A stretch of 64,000 nt of DNA, from NCBI RefSeq assembly GCF_003385555.1, contig NZ_QOHR01000002.1, forward strand, positions 186,001 to 250,000, in the 5' to 3' direction. The DNA comes from Rhodosalinus sediminis. GTDB taxonomy: Bacteria > Pseudomonadota > Alphaproteobacteria > Rhodobacterales > Rhodobacteraceae. This document shows, piece by piece, positions 1 to 8,423 of this stretch (position 1 is its first letter; the number at the start of each line of letters is the position of its first letter). A program made the translations under genes and the position numbers. The notes beneath the pieces were generated by a model that was not told where the DNA came from, ran no database searches, and saw only the letters and a program-made list of their open reading frames with translations.

Positions 1-1008
1 CACCCGGGTCTCGATCTCCTGCGCGACGGCGGGGTTCTCCTTCAGGAAGGTCTTGGCGTTCTCGCGCCCCTGCCCGATACGCTCGTCGCCGTAGCTGTAC
101 CAGCTGCCGGATTTCTCGACCACGCCGGCCTTGACGCCGAGATCGATGAGCTCGCCCGTCTTGGAGATGCCCTCGCCGTACATGATGTCGAACTCGACCT
201 CCTTGAAGGGCGGCGCGACCTTGTTCTTGACGACCTTCACGCGGGTGGCGTTGCCCACCACCTCGTCGCGGTCCTTGACGGCGCCGATGCGGCGGATGTC
301 GAGGCGGACGGAGGAATAGAACTTCAGCGCGTTGCCGCCCGTCGTCGTCTCGGGCGAGCCGAACATGACGCCGATCTTCATGCGGATCTGGTTGATGAAG
401 ATCACCGTGCAGTTCGAGCGCGAGATCGAGCCCGTGAGCTTGCGCATCGCCTGGCTCATCAGCCGGGCCTGCACGCCGACGCTCGAATCGCCCATGTCGC
501 CCTCGAGCTCGCTCTTGGGCGTGAGCGCGGCGACCGAATCGACCACGACCATGCTCACCGCGCCGGAGCGCACCAGCGTGTCCGTGATCTCGAGCGCCTG
601 CTCGCCCGCGTCCGGCTGGCTGATCAGAAGCTCGTCGAGATCGACGCCGAGCTTCTTCGCGTATTGCGGATCGAGCGCATGCTCGGCGTCGACGAAGGCG
701 CAGACGCCGCCCTGTTTCTGCTCCTCCGCGACGCAGTGCAGCGTCAGCGTGGTCTTGCCCGAGCTTTCGGGGCCATAGATCTCGATGATGCGGCCCTTCG
801 GCACGCCGCCGATCCCGAGCGCGATGTCGAGGCCGAGCGAGCCGGTGGAGGTGGCGGCGATATCCTTGACCGGATTGTCGCCGCCGAGCTTCATGATGGA
901 GCCCTTGCCGAACTGCCGCTCGATCTGCGCCAGCGCGCTGTCGAGGGCTTTCTGCTTGTCCGCGCTTTTCTTGCTGCTGTCCATTGAGAGAAGATCTGCC
1001 GTGCCCAT
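1..1008 (-). CDS. recA: RecA recombinase (partial, C-terminus outside window)
   Basis: This is the DNA strand-exchange ATPase of homologous recombination, which also triggers LexA self-cleavage in the SOS response. Reading from the ATG at 1008, 336 codons are visible before the window edge. The Walker A motif GPESSGKTT is clear, as are the strand-exchange core and the stretch [28 protein letters not shown]. Only the acidic C-terminal tail is missing. A second in-frame ATG at 984 ([11 protein letters not shown]) is an alternative start. An SOS box lies 50 bp upstream. The neighbouring sulfotransferase-like gene is divergent and the next minus-strand gene is cckA. Identity is essentially certain. 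Confidence 0.97.
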   Translation of the reverse strand, partial: MGTADLLSMDSSKKSADKQKALDSALAQIERQFGKGSIMKLGGDNPVKDIAATSTGSLGLDIALGIGGVPKGRIIEIYGPESSGKTTLTLHCVAEEQKQGGVCAFVDAEHALDPQYAKKLGVDLDELLISQPDAGEQALEITDTLVRSGAVSMVVVDSVAALTPKSELEGDMGDSSVGVQARLMSQAMRKLTGSISRSNCTVIFINQIRMKIGVMFGSPETTTGGNALKFYSSVRLDIRRIGAVKDRDEVVGNATRVKVVKNKVAPPFKEVEFDIMYGEGISKTGELIDLGVKAGVVEKSGSWYSYGDERIGQGRENAKTFLKENPAVAQEIETRV

Positions 1009-1057
1009 GTGACTTTCCGCCCTTATCCCATACCGCGCGCGCCGCGGCAACGCATAT

Positions 1058-1072
1058 GTTCGCGAAGTGTTC
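1058..1072. promoter_or_regulatory. LexA (SOS) box upstream of recA
   Basis: The sequence GTTCGCGAAGTGTTC matches the alphaproteobacterial SOS consensus GTTC-N7-GTTC exactly. It lies 50 bp upstream of the recA ATG, where LexA would block transcription. Its inner part TTCGCGAA is also a palindrome. Matching GTTCAC (1069-1074) and GTGAAC (1096-1101) form a further short inverted repeat. Confidence 0.85.
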
Positions 1073-1141
1073 ACGCCCAGTGATGAGGGAAAACCGTGAA
1101 CATTTCAAGTCTCGCGTCGCGGTCAGTTTCGCCCGGCAGGG

Positions 1142-1156
1142 TTAACGGGTAGTTTA
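1142..1156. promoter_or_regulatory. Near-consensus CtrA-type site in the recA/sulfotransferase intergenic region
   Basis: TTAA, seven bases, then TTTA is one mismatch from the CtrA full site TTAA-N7-TTAA. It lies 24 bp before the sulfotransferase-like start and about 130 bp upstream of recA. Its position close to the start codon would suit repression or an overlapping promoter. The match is imperfect, so this is tentative. Confidence 0.35.
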
Positions 1157-1180
1157 CAGGGAAGGTGGCAGGGAGGCGGA

Positions 1181-1777
1181 ATGCTGTTTTTCGCGCGGGA
1201 GAGGCTCGTTCTGCTGTCGGTGCCCAAGACGGGCACGACGGCTTGGCAGGCCGCGCTCGGCGACCGGGCGAGCCTCGTCGTGCGCGATCCGCCCGAGCTG
1301 AAGCACGCGCCGCTCTACCGCTACAATCGCTTCTTCCGGCCGATGTTCGAGAAGTTCTGCGACGGCCCCATCGAGATCGTGGCGTTCGTGCGCGAGCCGG
1401 TGAGCTGGCTCGGCAGCTGGTTCCGCTACCGCAAGCGGCCCTTCCTCGCCGGCCGGCCGACCTCCACGCAGGGTCTGGATTTCGACACCTTCGTACGCGG
1501 ATATCTCGAGGAGTCGCCGCCGCCCTGGGCGCAGGTCGGCAGCCAGGCGGCTTTCCTCGCGCCGCGGCCGAACGGCGCGCGGGTAGACCGGCTGTTCCGT
1601 TATGAGGCGCCCGAGGCGCTCCGGGCGTTTCTGCACGCGCGGCTCGGGGTGGAGGTCGTGCCGGAGCGCGCCAACGTCTCGCCGGAGGCGCCGCTCGAGC
1701 TGACGTCGGACACCGAGGCGACGCTGCGGGAGCGCTGCGCCGCGGATTTCGCGCTCTGGGAGAACGCGGCACGCTGA
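1181..1777 (+). CDS. Sulfotransferase-family-like protein
   Basis: A 198-residue protein that begins with a short beta strand and the motif VPKTGTTAWQ (residues about 14-23), which resembles the 5'-phosphosulfate-binding loop (PKTGTT) of sulfotransferases. A second motif, IEIVAFVREPVSWLGSWFRY, looks like the 3'-phosphate-binding strand (FVREP). It is shorter than most sulfotransferases (about 250-300 residues), and the acceptor substrate cannot be deduced. There is no signal peptide. It stands alone on the plus strand between recA and cckA, convergent with cckA (12 bp between stops). The fold assignment is fairly safe; activity is inferred. Confidence 0.7.
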   Translation: MLFFARERLVLLSVPKTGTTAWQAALGDRASLVVRDPPELKHAPLYRYNRFFRPMFEKFCDGPIEIVAFVREPVSWLGSWFRYRKRPFLAGRPTSTQGLDFDTFVRGYLEESPPPWAQVGSQAAFLAPRPNGARVDRLFRYEAPEALRAFLHARLGVEVVPERANVSPEAPLELTSDTEATLRERCAADFALWENAAR

Positions 1778-1789
1778 GGCAAGGGTCGG

Positions 1790-4087
1790 TCAATGCAGCA
1801 GCTGACGCTGCACGGTGCGCGTCAGATCCTCGAGCGAGAAGGGCTTGGACAGGAACGCCGCATTCGGCACCTCGATCTCGTCCGGCTCGAAGCTGGCCCT
1901 CGGGTAACCGGAGACGAAGACCACCCGCGCGTCGGGCTGCGCCGCCAGCGCCTCGCGGACCCAGCTCGGCCCGTCCATCCCGGGCATGACGACGTCCGTG
2001 ACGAAGACATCGACGGACCGCTCGTTTTCCCGAAGGAGTGCGAGCGCCTCTTCGGCGTTGCGCGCTTCGAGAACGGTGTGGCCGGAGAGGCGCAGCGCGC
2101 GCGCGGCGAAGGCGCGCACCGGCGTCTCGTCCTCCACGAGCAGGACGATCCCGTCGCGCCGGGCGCCCTCGGGCGCGGGCGGGGCGGCGGGCGGTGTCGG
2201 TGCGGCTGCCGCTTCGTCGGCGGGAATCGGCAGGTAGATGGAGAAGCTCGTCCCGGCCCCGGGCGCGCTGTCGACGAAAACGAAGCCGCCGAACTGCTTG
2301 ACGATGCCGTACACCGTGGAGAGCCCGAGCCCCGTGCCCTCGCCCACGGGCTTGGTGGTGAAGAAGGGCTCGAAGACCTTTTCGGCGGTCTCGGGGGGGA
2401 TGCCCGGGCCCTCGTCGTGCACGCGGATGCGGGCGTAGTCGCCGGGCGGCACCCGGGCCCGGCCGCGCACCAGAGGCTCGCCGAGCGTGAGGTGCTCGGT
2501 CTCGATGCGGATCTCGCCGCCGTCGGGCATCGCGTCGCGCGCATTGACGACGAGGTTCACCATCACCTGCTCGAGCTGGCGGCGATCGAGGCGCAGGCCG
2601 GGAAGATCCGGGTCATGGCTGAACCGCAGCGTCACCCGCTCGCCGACGAGGCGATTGAGAAGATGCGTGATGTCGGACAGCGTGTCGCGCAGGTCGAGGC
2701 GTTCCAGCCGGAGCGTCTGCTTGCGCGAAAAGGCCAGAAGCTGCGACACGAGCGCCCCCGCCCTGTCGGTGTTCTGGCTGATCTGGATCAGGTCGGCGTA
2801 ATCGGGATCGCCCTCGTCCCGGCGCTGCAGAAGCAGGTCGCAGTGCCCCGAGATCGCCGTCAGCAGGTTGTTGAAATCATGCGCGATTCCGCCGGCGAGC
2901 TGACCGATGGCCTGCATCTTCTGGCTCTGCGCGAACTGCCCCTCGAGCGTCTTGAGCTCGGTCGCGTCGTTGAGCACGGCGAGCAGCGCCCGATCCCCCG
3001 CCTCCTCGACGCGCGATAGCGTGACCTGGACGAAGACGTCCTCCTCGCGCCGGCGCAGGCGCAGGAACTCGGACCGCCCGCCGCCCTCGCCGCGCAGCGC
3101 CTCCTCCAGCCATCCGCCGATGGGCCGGCCCAGCCCCTCCGTGAGGTCGCCGAGCGTCGCCCGCTCGCCGTGTTCGAGATGCAGGAGGCGGCGCGCGCAG
3201 GCGTTGGCCATGATGAGCCGCCCGTCGGCGGCGAGCTTGACGAGCGCCACCGGCAGGCGCTCGACCTCGTCCTTCGGGGGCGCCGCCCCGGCCTCGCCCG
3301 GGAAGAGATAGATCTCGTCCCGGCCCGCGCCGCCCGGGACGCGCGCGACGAGGCATTCGAGCGGCCCGTCCGCCCCGCTCACCGTGGTCAGCGCGCCGGA
3401 GACAGGCGGCGCGGGGAAGATCGCGTCGAGCCGGCGCGCCCGCCCGCCCACGAGCCGGCGCGCGGCGTCGTTCATGAACAGGATCGCGCCCCCGCGGCCC
3501 GCGGTCAGACGCGGCACGCCGTGGCTTTCGCCGCCGGGCGCGGCGTCACGGTCCGAGAAGGGCTCGATCCGCCAGAGCAGCGCGCCGCCGCCGATCGCGC
3601 GCGCCGTCATCCGGAGGTGGCCGCGCCGGGTCACGATATCCTCGCGCGCGGACCCGCCGGCGAGCGCGCGCTCGCGCAGGCGGGCGACGACGGCGGTCGG
3701 CTCCGCGAGCGTGCTGCGCAGCTGCGCGGCCAGCGTCTCCTCGGCGCCGATGCCGAAGAGCCGCTCGGCCGCCGCATTACGCCGCACGAGCGCGCCGGCG
3801 GGATCGGTCACGAGGCAGGGCACGGCGTCCCCGGCCACGAAATCGCCGATGGCGGCGAGGTGCCGCGCGCGACGCCACGCGGCGAGGGCATCGCCCGCCC
3901 AGAGCAGCAGCGCGACGGCGAGCATGGTACCGCCGCCCGCGAGCGCCCCGGCGGCGGCCGCGCCGGAGGGCGCCAGCGCCCCGAGCGCGAGGAGCCCGAC
4001 GCCGAGCGCGGCGACCGCCCGCCGCCGGGCTGCCGCCGACCACGGGACCCGCGAGTCGTGTTCCGGCGTCAGGGCCATGAAAGACAC
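1790..4087 (-). CDS. cckA: CckA hybrid sensor histidine kinase
   Basis: A 765-residue membrane kinase, CckA of the CckA-ChpT-CtrA phosphorelay that controls the cell cycle, motility and, in Rhodobacter, gene transfer agent production. Two transmembrane segments lie near residues 20-65, followed by PAS-like regions. The HisKA motif AHDFNNLL puts the phospho-accepting His at about residue 403. The ATPase domain shows VVNARDAMPDGG, DEGPGIP and GTGLGLSTVYGIV. The C-terminal receiver has LLVEDETPVRAFAARAL and its Asp (VTDVVMPGMDG) at about residue 698. The GTG at 4087 has a purine-rich GAGGGG about 8 nt upstream; an ATG at 4078 is possible. A CtrA-type site precedes the gene, suggesting feedback. 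Confidence 0.93.
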   Translation of the reverse strand: MSFMALTPEHDSRVPWSAAARRRAVAALGVGLLALGALAPSGAAAAGALAGGGTMLAVALLLWAGDALAAWRRARHLAAIGDFVAGDAVPCLVTDPAGALVRRNAAAERLFGIGAEETLAAQLRSTLAEPTAVVARLRERALAGGSAREDIVTRRGHLRMTARAIGGGALLWRIEPFSDRDAAPGGESHGVPRLTAGRGGAILFMNDAARRLVGGRARRLDAIFPAPPVSGALTTVSGADGPLECLVARVPGGAGRDEIYLFPGEAGAAPPKDEVERLPVALVKLAADGRLIMANACARRLLHLEHGERATLGDLTEGLGRPIGGWLEEALRGEGGGRSEFLRLRRREEDVFVQVTLSRVEEAGDRALLAVLNDATELKTLEGQFAQSQKMQAIGQLAGGIAHDFNNLLTAISGHCDLLLQRRDEGDPDYADLIQISQNTDRAGALVSQLLAFSRKQTLRLERLDLRDTLSDITHLLNRLVGERVTLRFSHDPDLPGLRLDRRQLEQVMVNLVVNARDAMPDGGEIRIETEHLTLGEPLVRGRARVPPGDYARIRVHDEGPGIPPETAEKVFEPFFTTKPVGEGTGLGLSTVYGIVKQFGGFVFVDSAPGAGTSFSIYLPIPADEAAAAPTPPAAPPAPEGARRDGIVLLVEDETPVRAFAARALRLSGHTVLEARNAEEALALLRENERSVDVFVTDVVMPGMDGPSWVREALAAQPDARVVFVSGYPRASFEPDEIEVPNAAFLSKPFSLEDLTRTVQRQLLH

Positions 4088-4137
4088 GGGCGCCCCCCTC
4101 GTTCGATTCGCACGAGCGGCAGTAGACCTGACGAAGT

Positions 4138-4152
4138 TTAAGCGGCCCTTAA
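4138..4152. promoter_or_regulatory. Perfect CtrA-type site TTAA-N7-TTAA upstream of cckA
   Basis: TTAA at 4138-4141 and TTAA at 4149-4152 are separated by exactly seven bases (GCGGCCC), the full CtrA consensus. It lies 51 bp upstream of the cckA GTG and overlaps the rsmB stop codon. In a region this GC-rich the motif is unlikely by chance. TCTACT about 11 nt further downstream on the minus strand could serve as a -10 element. Confidence 0.7.
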
Positions 4153-5348
4153 GCTGAAAAACAACCCTGGGTTGCTTTAATCGCCCTTAAAGCGCCTTTC
4201 AGCACGCAGAGATAGAATCCATCCCCCTCCGGACCCGGCCGCCAGCGGCGGGTCTCCACCACGCGCCACCCCGGCCCGCGCGCGCGGAAGGCCGCGATCC
4301 GCGCGTCGTTCTCGGGGCCGAGCAGCGAGCAGGTCGCATAGGCGAGATGCCCGCCCGGCGCGACGAGGGCGGCGGCGCGGTCGAGGATGGCGTCCTGCGT
4401 CGCGGCGAGCTCGTCGAGGCGCGCGGGGCTCAGCCGCCACTTCGCCTCGGGGTCGCGCCGCCACGATCCGCTCCCCGAACAGGGCGCGTCGCAGAGCACG
4501 AGGTCGAAGGGCGCGGCGGCCTCGGGCTCCGGGAGGATCTCGACCTCCGCCCCCGCGCGTGCTGCGCGGGCGGGCAGATCGGCGAGGCGCCGGGGCAGCG
4601 CGTCATGCGCGGCGACCGGCCGCCCGAGCCGCGCGGCGAGCGCCAGCGTCTTGCCCCCGCCCCCGGCACAGAAATCCAGCACGCGCGCGCCCGGCGCGAG
4701 GGGCAGCGCGGCGACGACCGCCTGGCTCGCGGCGTCCTGAAGCTCGACCAACCCCTCGGCGAAGGCGCGGCTGCGCGCGACGCGGCGTGCGCCCTCGGTC
4801 ACCTCGAGCGCGGTCGCGGCGGTGGCGACGGGGCGCGTGGCGATCCCCTCGGCGGCGAGCGCCTCGGCCGCGCCCGCGCGGTCGGTCCTGAGCAGATTCG
4901 CGCGCAGGTGGACGGGCGCGCGGTCGCGCAGCGCCAGCGCGGCGGCCTCGGCCTCCTCCGGCCCGAAGCTCTCGCGGAAGGCCGCCGCCAGCCAGTCGGG
5001 CAGGTCGAGCGCCTCCGCCCCCGCGGGCGCGCGGCCGGCGGCGCGCTCGGCCTCGGTGAGGGCCGCGGGCGCGTGGCGCGCGCCGGTAAAGACGGCCTCC
5101 GGCGCCTCGCCGCGCGCGCGCAGGCGGCCCAGCATCAGCGCCCGGCCGCTCTCACCCCCGCCCCGGGCGGCGTAGCTGCGGCGCCGGCGGAGCGCGTCGT
5201 AGACGAGATCGCGCACGGCGGCGCGGTCGCCCGAGCCCGCGTAGCGCGCGCGCCGGCCCCAGGCGGTGAGCGCGGCCTCGGCGCGCTGGCCCGCGCGGAT
5301 CGCGTCGAGAAGCTCCGCGGCCGCCTGCACGCGGGCGGCCGGCGTCAT
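4149..5348 (-). CDS. RsmB/NOP family rRNA (cytosine-C5) methyltransferase
   Basis: A 399-residue SAM-dependent RNA m5C methyltransferase. The N-terminal part (about 1-130) is the NusB-like/RNA-binding region. The catalytic half has the SAM loop DFCAGGGGKTLALAARLG, motif IV DAPCSGSGSWRRDPEAKW and motif VI YATCSLLGPENDARI, so both cysteines of this family (PCSG and TCS) are present. The start MTPAARVQ at 5348 is 45 bp from the divergent P-type ATPase start; longer upstream extension of the frame is antisense to that ATPase and is not credible. The stop lies within the CtrA-type site, so rsmB and cckA may be separately promoted. The exact target base is unknown. Confidence 0.88.
   Translation of the reverse strand: MTPAARVQAAAELLDAIRAGQRAEAALTAWGRRARYAGSGDRAAVRDLVYDALRRRRSYAARGGGESGRALMLGRLRARGEAPEAVFTGARHAPAALTEAERAAGRAPAGAEALDLPDWLAAAFRESFGPEEAEAAALALRDRAPVHLRANLLRTDRAGAAEALAAEGIATRPVATAATALEVTEGARRVARSRAFAEGLVELQDAASQAVVAALPLAPGARVLDFCAGGGGKTLALAARLGRPVAAHDALPRRLADLPARAARAGAEVEILPEPEAAAPFDLVLCDAPCSGSGSWRRDPEAKWRLSPARLDELAATQDAILDRAAALVAPGGHLAYATCSLLGPENDARIAAFRARGPGWRVVETRRWRPGPEGDGFYLCVLKGALRAIKATQGCFSA
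4177..4190. promoter_or_regulatory. Second CtrA-like TTAA pair (N6 spacing) upstream of cckA
   Basis: TTAA at 4177-4180 and TTAA at 4187-4190 are separated by six bases instead of seven. It lies 24 bp further upstream from the perfect CtrA-type site, inside the last codons of rsmB. It may be an auxiliary half-site pair, but the spacing is off consensus. Confidence 0.35.
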
Positions 5349-5393
5349 GCGCGGCGGGCCGCGCGGGGGCGGCGGAGGATGGCGGGGCGGATC

Positions 5394-8300
5394 ATGCGGA
5401 GCGGGATGGCAGAGCCGGGCGGGAAGGCCAAGCCCCCGCGCCGCGTTGACGCCGCCGGGCGAGATGGCACGGTGAGCGCGACGCCCCGGACCGGAGCCCA
5501 CGCCGTGCCGCAGACCGCCGCCTCCGTCACGCTCGTCCACCGGACGCCGGGCGGGCGTGTCCGCCTGCGCGTGCCGGCGCTGCGCGGCCGGCCCGAGCGC
5601 GCCGCGACGGTCGAGGCGCGCCTGTCGGACGCGCCGGGCGTGCGGGCGGCCACGGCGCGCGCGGCGAGCGGCAGCGTAATCCTGCATCTCGACGCCCGGG
5701 CGCGTGGCGGAGGCCTCTCCGACGCCGAGGTGGTGGATGCCGTCGAGGCCGCCCTCGCCGCCCCGCCCGAGACGCGCACCGCCGCGACGCGCGCCCCGGA
5801 GGCGGGGCCGGCGTGGCACGCGTTCGCCGTCGGCGAGACGCTCGCCCGCGTGGCGGGCGACGCCACGGAGGGGCTCTCGGACGAAGAGGCCGCCACCCGC
5901 CGCGCGCGGCACGGCGCGAACCGGCTGCCCACGGCGGCGCAGCGCTCGCAGGGGGCGCTCGTGGCCGAGCAGTTCAAGAGCCTGCCGGTGGCGATGCTGC
6001 TCGGCTCCGCGGCGGTCTCGGTGGCGACGGGCGGCGTGGCCGACGCGGCGGCGACGATCGCCGTGGTGCTCGTCAACGCCGCGCTCGGCTACGTCACCGA
6101 GGGGCAGGCCGAGGCCTCCATCGGCAAGCTGATGGACAGCTCGAACGAGGCGGTGACGGTGGTGCGCGACGGCACCCCGCGCGAGATCGCCGCGCGGGAG
6201 CTGGTGCCCGGCGACCTGATCACGGTGCGCGCGGGCCGGGTCATGGCGGCCGACGCGCGCGTCCTCGCCGAGGACCGCCTGCGCGTGGACGAATCGGCGC
6301 TCACCGGCGAAACGCAGCCGGTCGAGAAGCGCGCCGGGGCCGCGGTCGCGCCCGACGCCCCGCTCGGCGGGCGGCCGACGATGCTGCACTCCGGCACGCT
6401 GGTGGCCGAGGGCGAGGGGCGCGCGGTGGTCGTGGCGACGGGGGCGGAGACCGTCGCGGCCCGGATCGCGCAGGTATCGGAGAGCGCGGTGCGCCCGCGC
6501 GCGCCCGTCGAGGCGGAGCTCGACCGCATGGGCGGCCTGCTCGCCAAGCTCGCCTTCGGCGCCTGCGGGGTCTTCATCGGGGTCGGCTGGATGCGCGGCA
6601 TGTCGCTCGCCGCGATGCTGAAGGACGCGCTCGCGCTCGCCGTCGCGGCGGTGCCCGAGGGGCTGCCGGTGGTGGCGACGACGACGATGTCGCTCGGCCT
6701 GCGCCGGATGGAGCGCCGCGGCGTCCTCGTGCGCCGGGTGGACACCGTCGAAAGCCTCGGCGCGCTGCAGATCCTCTGCCTCGACAAGACCGGCACGCTC
6801 ACGCGCAACCGCCTCGAGGTGGTGGAGACGGTGGCGGGCCCCCACCCCGACGACCCCGAGGTAGCCGGCGCGCGCGCCATGCTGATGGAGGCGGCGGCGC
6901 TCAACAACGCCGCCGAGCCGGGCGAGGCAGGCGCGGAGGGCTCCTCGGCGACCGAGCGCGCGCTCCTCGAGCGGGCGCGCGCGGAGGGCGTGGAGGTGGC
7001 CGATCTCCGCGCCGCGCGGCCGATGGAGGATATGCACGAGCGCCGGCCCGAGCGGCCCTACATGGTCACGCTGCACGAGGGCGAGGGCCCGCGCGTCGTG
7101 GTCAAGGGCGCGCCCGAGACGGTGCTCGAGCAGTGCGCGGCGCTCTGGGACGGCACGCCGCTCGACGCGGAGCTGCGCGCGCGCATCCTCGCGGCGAACG
7201 ACCGGCTCGCGGCGCGGCCGGCGCGCGTGCTCGCCTTCGCCGCCGGCGACACGGCGCCCGAGGACGGCGTGCCGCGCGACATGCGCTGGCTCGGGCTGAT
7301 GGCGATGGTCGATCCGATCCGCCCCGGCGCGCGCGATTTCATCCGCGCGATGCACCGGGCGGGGGTGCGCACCATCATGATCACCGGCGATCAGTCCGCG
7401 ACCGCCGAGGCGATCGCCCGCGATCTCGATCTCGCGCAGGGCGGGCCGCTGCGGATCGTCGATTCGCCCGAGATCGCGTCGATGGACCCCGAGCTCCTGG
7501 GCGGCGTGGCGGCGCGGGCGCATGTCTTTTCGCGGGTGAGCGCGACGCAGAAGCTCGCCGTGGTGCAGGCGCTGCAACGCTCGGGCGCAGTGGTCGGCAT
7601 GACCGGCGACGGGGTGAACGACGGCCCCGCGCTCAAGGCCGCCGACGTCGGCATCGCCATGGGCGCCTCGGGCACCGATCTCGCCCGCGACGTGGCCAAC
7701 GTGGTGATCCGCGACGATGAACTGGAGACGCTGGTGGAGGCCGTGGCGCAGGGCCGCGCGGTCTATCGCAACATCCGCCGCGCGCTGGAATTCCTGATCG
7801 CCACGAACCTCTCGGAGATCCTCGTGGGCCTCGTGGAGGCGGCGCACGGGCCCGGGGAACTCGAATCACCGATGGAGCTTCTCTGGATCAACCTCGTGAG
7901 CGACGTGGCGCCGGGCCTCGGCCTCGCGCTCGCCGATCCGGACCCCGACGCGATGACCCGCCCGCCGCGCGCGGCCGACGAGGCGGTGATCCCGCCGGAG
8001 CACTTCCGGCGCATGTCGATCGACGCGGGCACCATCGCCGCCGCCTCGCTGGTGTCGCATTTCGTGGGGCTCGCCCGCTTCGGGCCGGGGCCCGAGACGC
8101 GGGGGATGACCTTCCTCTCGCTCTCGCTGGGTCAGCTCGCCTATGCGCTGACCTGTCAGAGGAGCGACCCGGCGCACCTGCGGGTGCGGCGCCTTCTGGA
8201 CAACCCGAACCTGAACGGCGCGCTGATCGCCTCGGGCGGGCTCGCCGTGCTGCCCTATTTCGTGCCGGCGCTGCGCCGGCTTCTGAAGATCGCGCCGCTC

Positions 8301-8423
8301 GACGCCGGCGCGATGACGGTGGGGCTCGCCGGGGCGGCGGCGCCGGCGGGGATCGTGCTCGCGCGGCGGGGGGTGACGCTCCGGCCCGAGACGGTGGAGG
8401 TGCGGCCATGCGAAACTTCGTGA
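5394..8423 (+). CDS. P-type cation ATPase with N-terminal HMA-like domain
   Basis: A membrane ATPase of about 1009 residues. The phosphorylation motif DKTGT has its Asp at about residue 464, preceded by the M4 motif VPEGLP. The A-domain loop is SALTGET, the N domain has VVKGAPE and the hinge is MTGDGVNDGPALKAADVGIAMG. PEGLP and KGAPE, plus four C-terminal membrane segments, point to the P2 (Ca/Mn/Mg-like) class, not the CPx heavy-metal class. The first 100 residues contain HRTPGGRVRLRVP and a ferredoxin-like HMA fold without CxxC. The start is uncertain: ATG 5394, ATG 5406 or GTG 5472. The MetK-like gene starts inside its last 16 bp, so the two are translationally coupled. The transported ion is unknown. 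Confidence 0.9.
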   Translation: MRSGMAEPGGKAKPPRRVDAAGRDGTVSATPRTGAHAVPQTAASVTLVHRTPGGRVRLRVPALRGRPERAATVEARLSDAPGVRAATARAASGSVILHLDARARGGGLSDAEVVDAVEAALAAPPETRTAATRAPEAGPAWHAFAVGETLARVAGDATEGLSDEEAATRRARHGANRLPTAAQRSQGALVAEQFKSLPVAMLLGSAAVSVATGGVADAAATIAVVLVNAALGYVTEGQAEASIGKLMDSSNEAVTVVRDGTPREIAARELVPGDLITVRAGRVMAADARVLAEDRLRVDESALTGETQPVEKRAGAAVAPDAPLGGRPTMLHSGTLVAEGEGRAVVVATGAETVAARIAQVSESAVRPRAPVEAELDRMGGLLAKLAFGACGVFIGVGWMRGMSLAAMLKDALALAVAAVPEGLPVVATTTMSLGLRRMERRGVLVRRVDTVESLGALQILCLDKTGTLTRNRLEVVETVAGPHPDDPEVAGARAMLMEAAALNNAAEPGEAGAEGSSATERALLERARAEGVEVADLRAARPMEDMHERRPERPYMVTLHEGEGPRVVVKGAPETVLEQCAALWDGTPLDAELRARILAANDRLAARPARVLAFAAGDTAPEDGVPRDMRWLGLMAMVDPIRPGARDFIRAMHRAGVRTIMITGDQSATAEAIARDLDLAQGGPLRIVDSPEIASMDPELLGGVAARAHVFSRVSATQKLAVVQALQRSGAVVGMTGDGVNDGPALKAADVGIAMGASGTDLARDVANVVIRDDELETLVEAVAQGRAVYRNIRRALEFLIATNLSEILVGLVEAAHGPGELESPMELLWINLVSDVAPGLGLALADPDPDAMTRPPRAADEAVIPPEHFRRMSIDAGTIAAASLVSHFVGLARFGPGPETRGMTFLSLSLGQLAYALTCQRSDPAHLRVRRLLDNPNLNGALIASGGLAVLPYFVPALRRLLKIAPLDAGAMTVGLAGAAAPAGIVLARRGVTLRPETVEVRPCETS

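Noticed and set aside
4088-4130. SOS box upstream of cckA
   Set aside because: A single GTTC occurs (about 4101) but no second GTTC follows after seven bases.
5349-7847. Long minus-strand extension of the rsmB frame antisense to the P-type ATPase
   Set aside because: The extension has histidine/arginine-rich low-complexity composition and no family pattern; it mirrors the codons of the real ATPase on the plus strand, as GC-rich coding DNA often does.
5394-8423. Calling the ATPase a CPx/P1B heavy-metal exporter or FezB
   Set aside because: It has PEGLP in M4 and KGAPE in the N domain, with four C-terminal membrane segments, all of P2 type; CPx and the HP motif are absent. Similarity to ferrosome clusters is kept only as a hypothesis.
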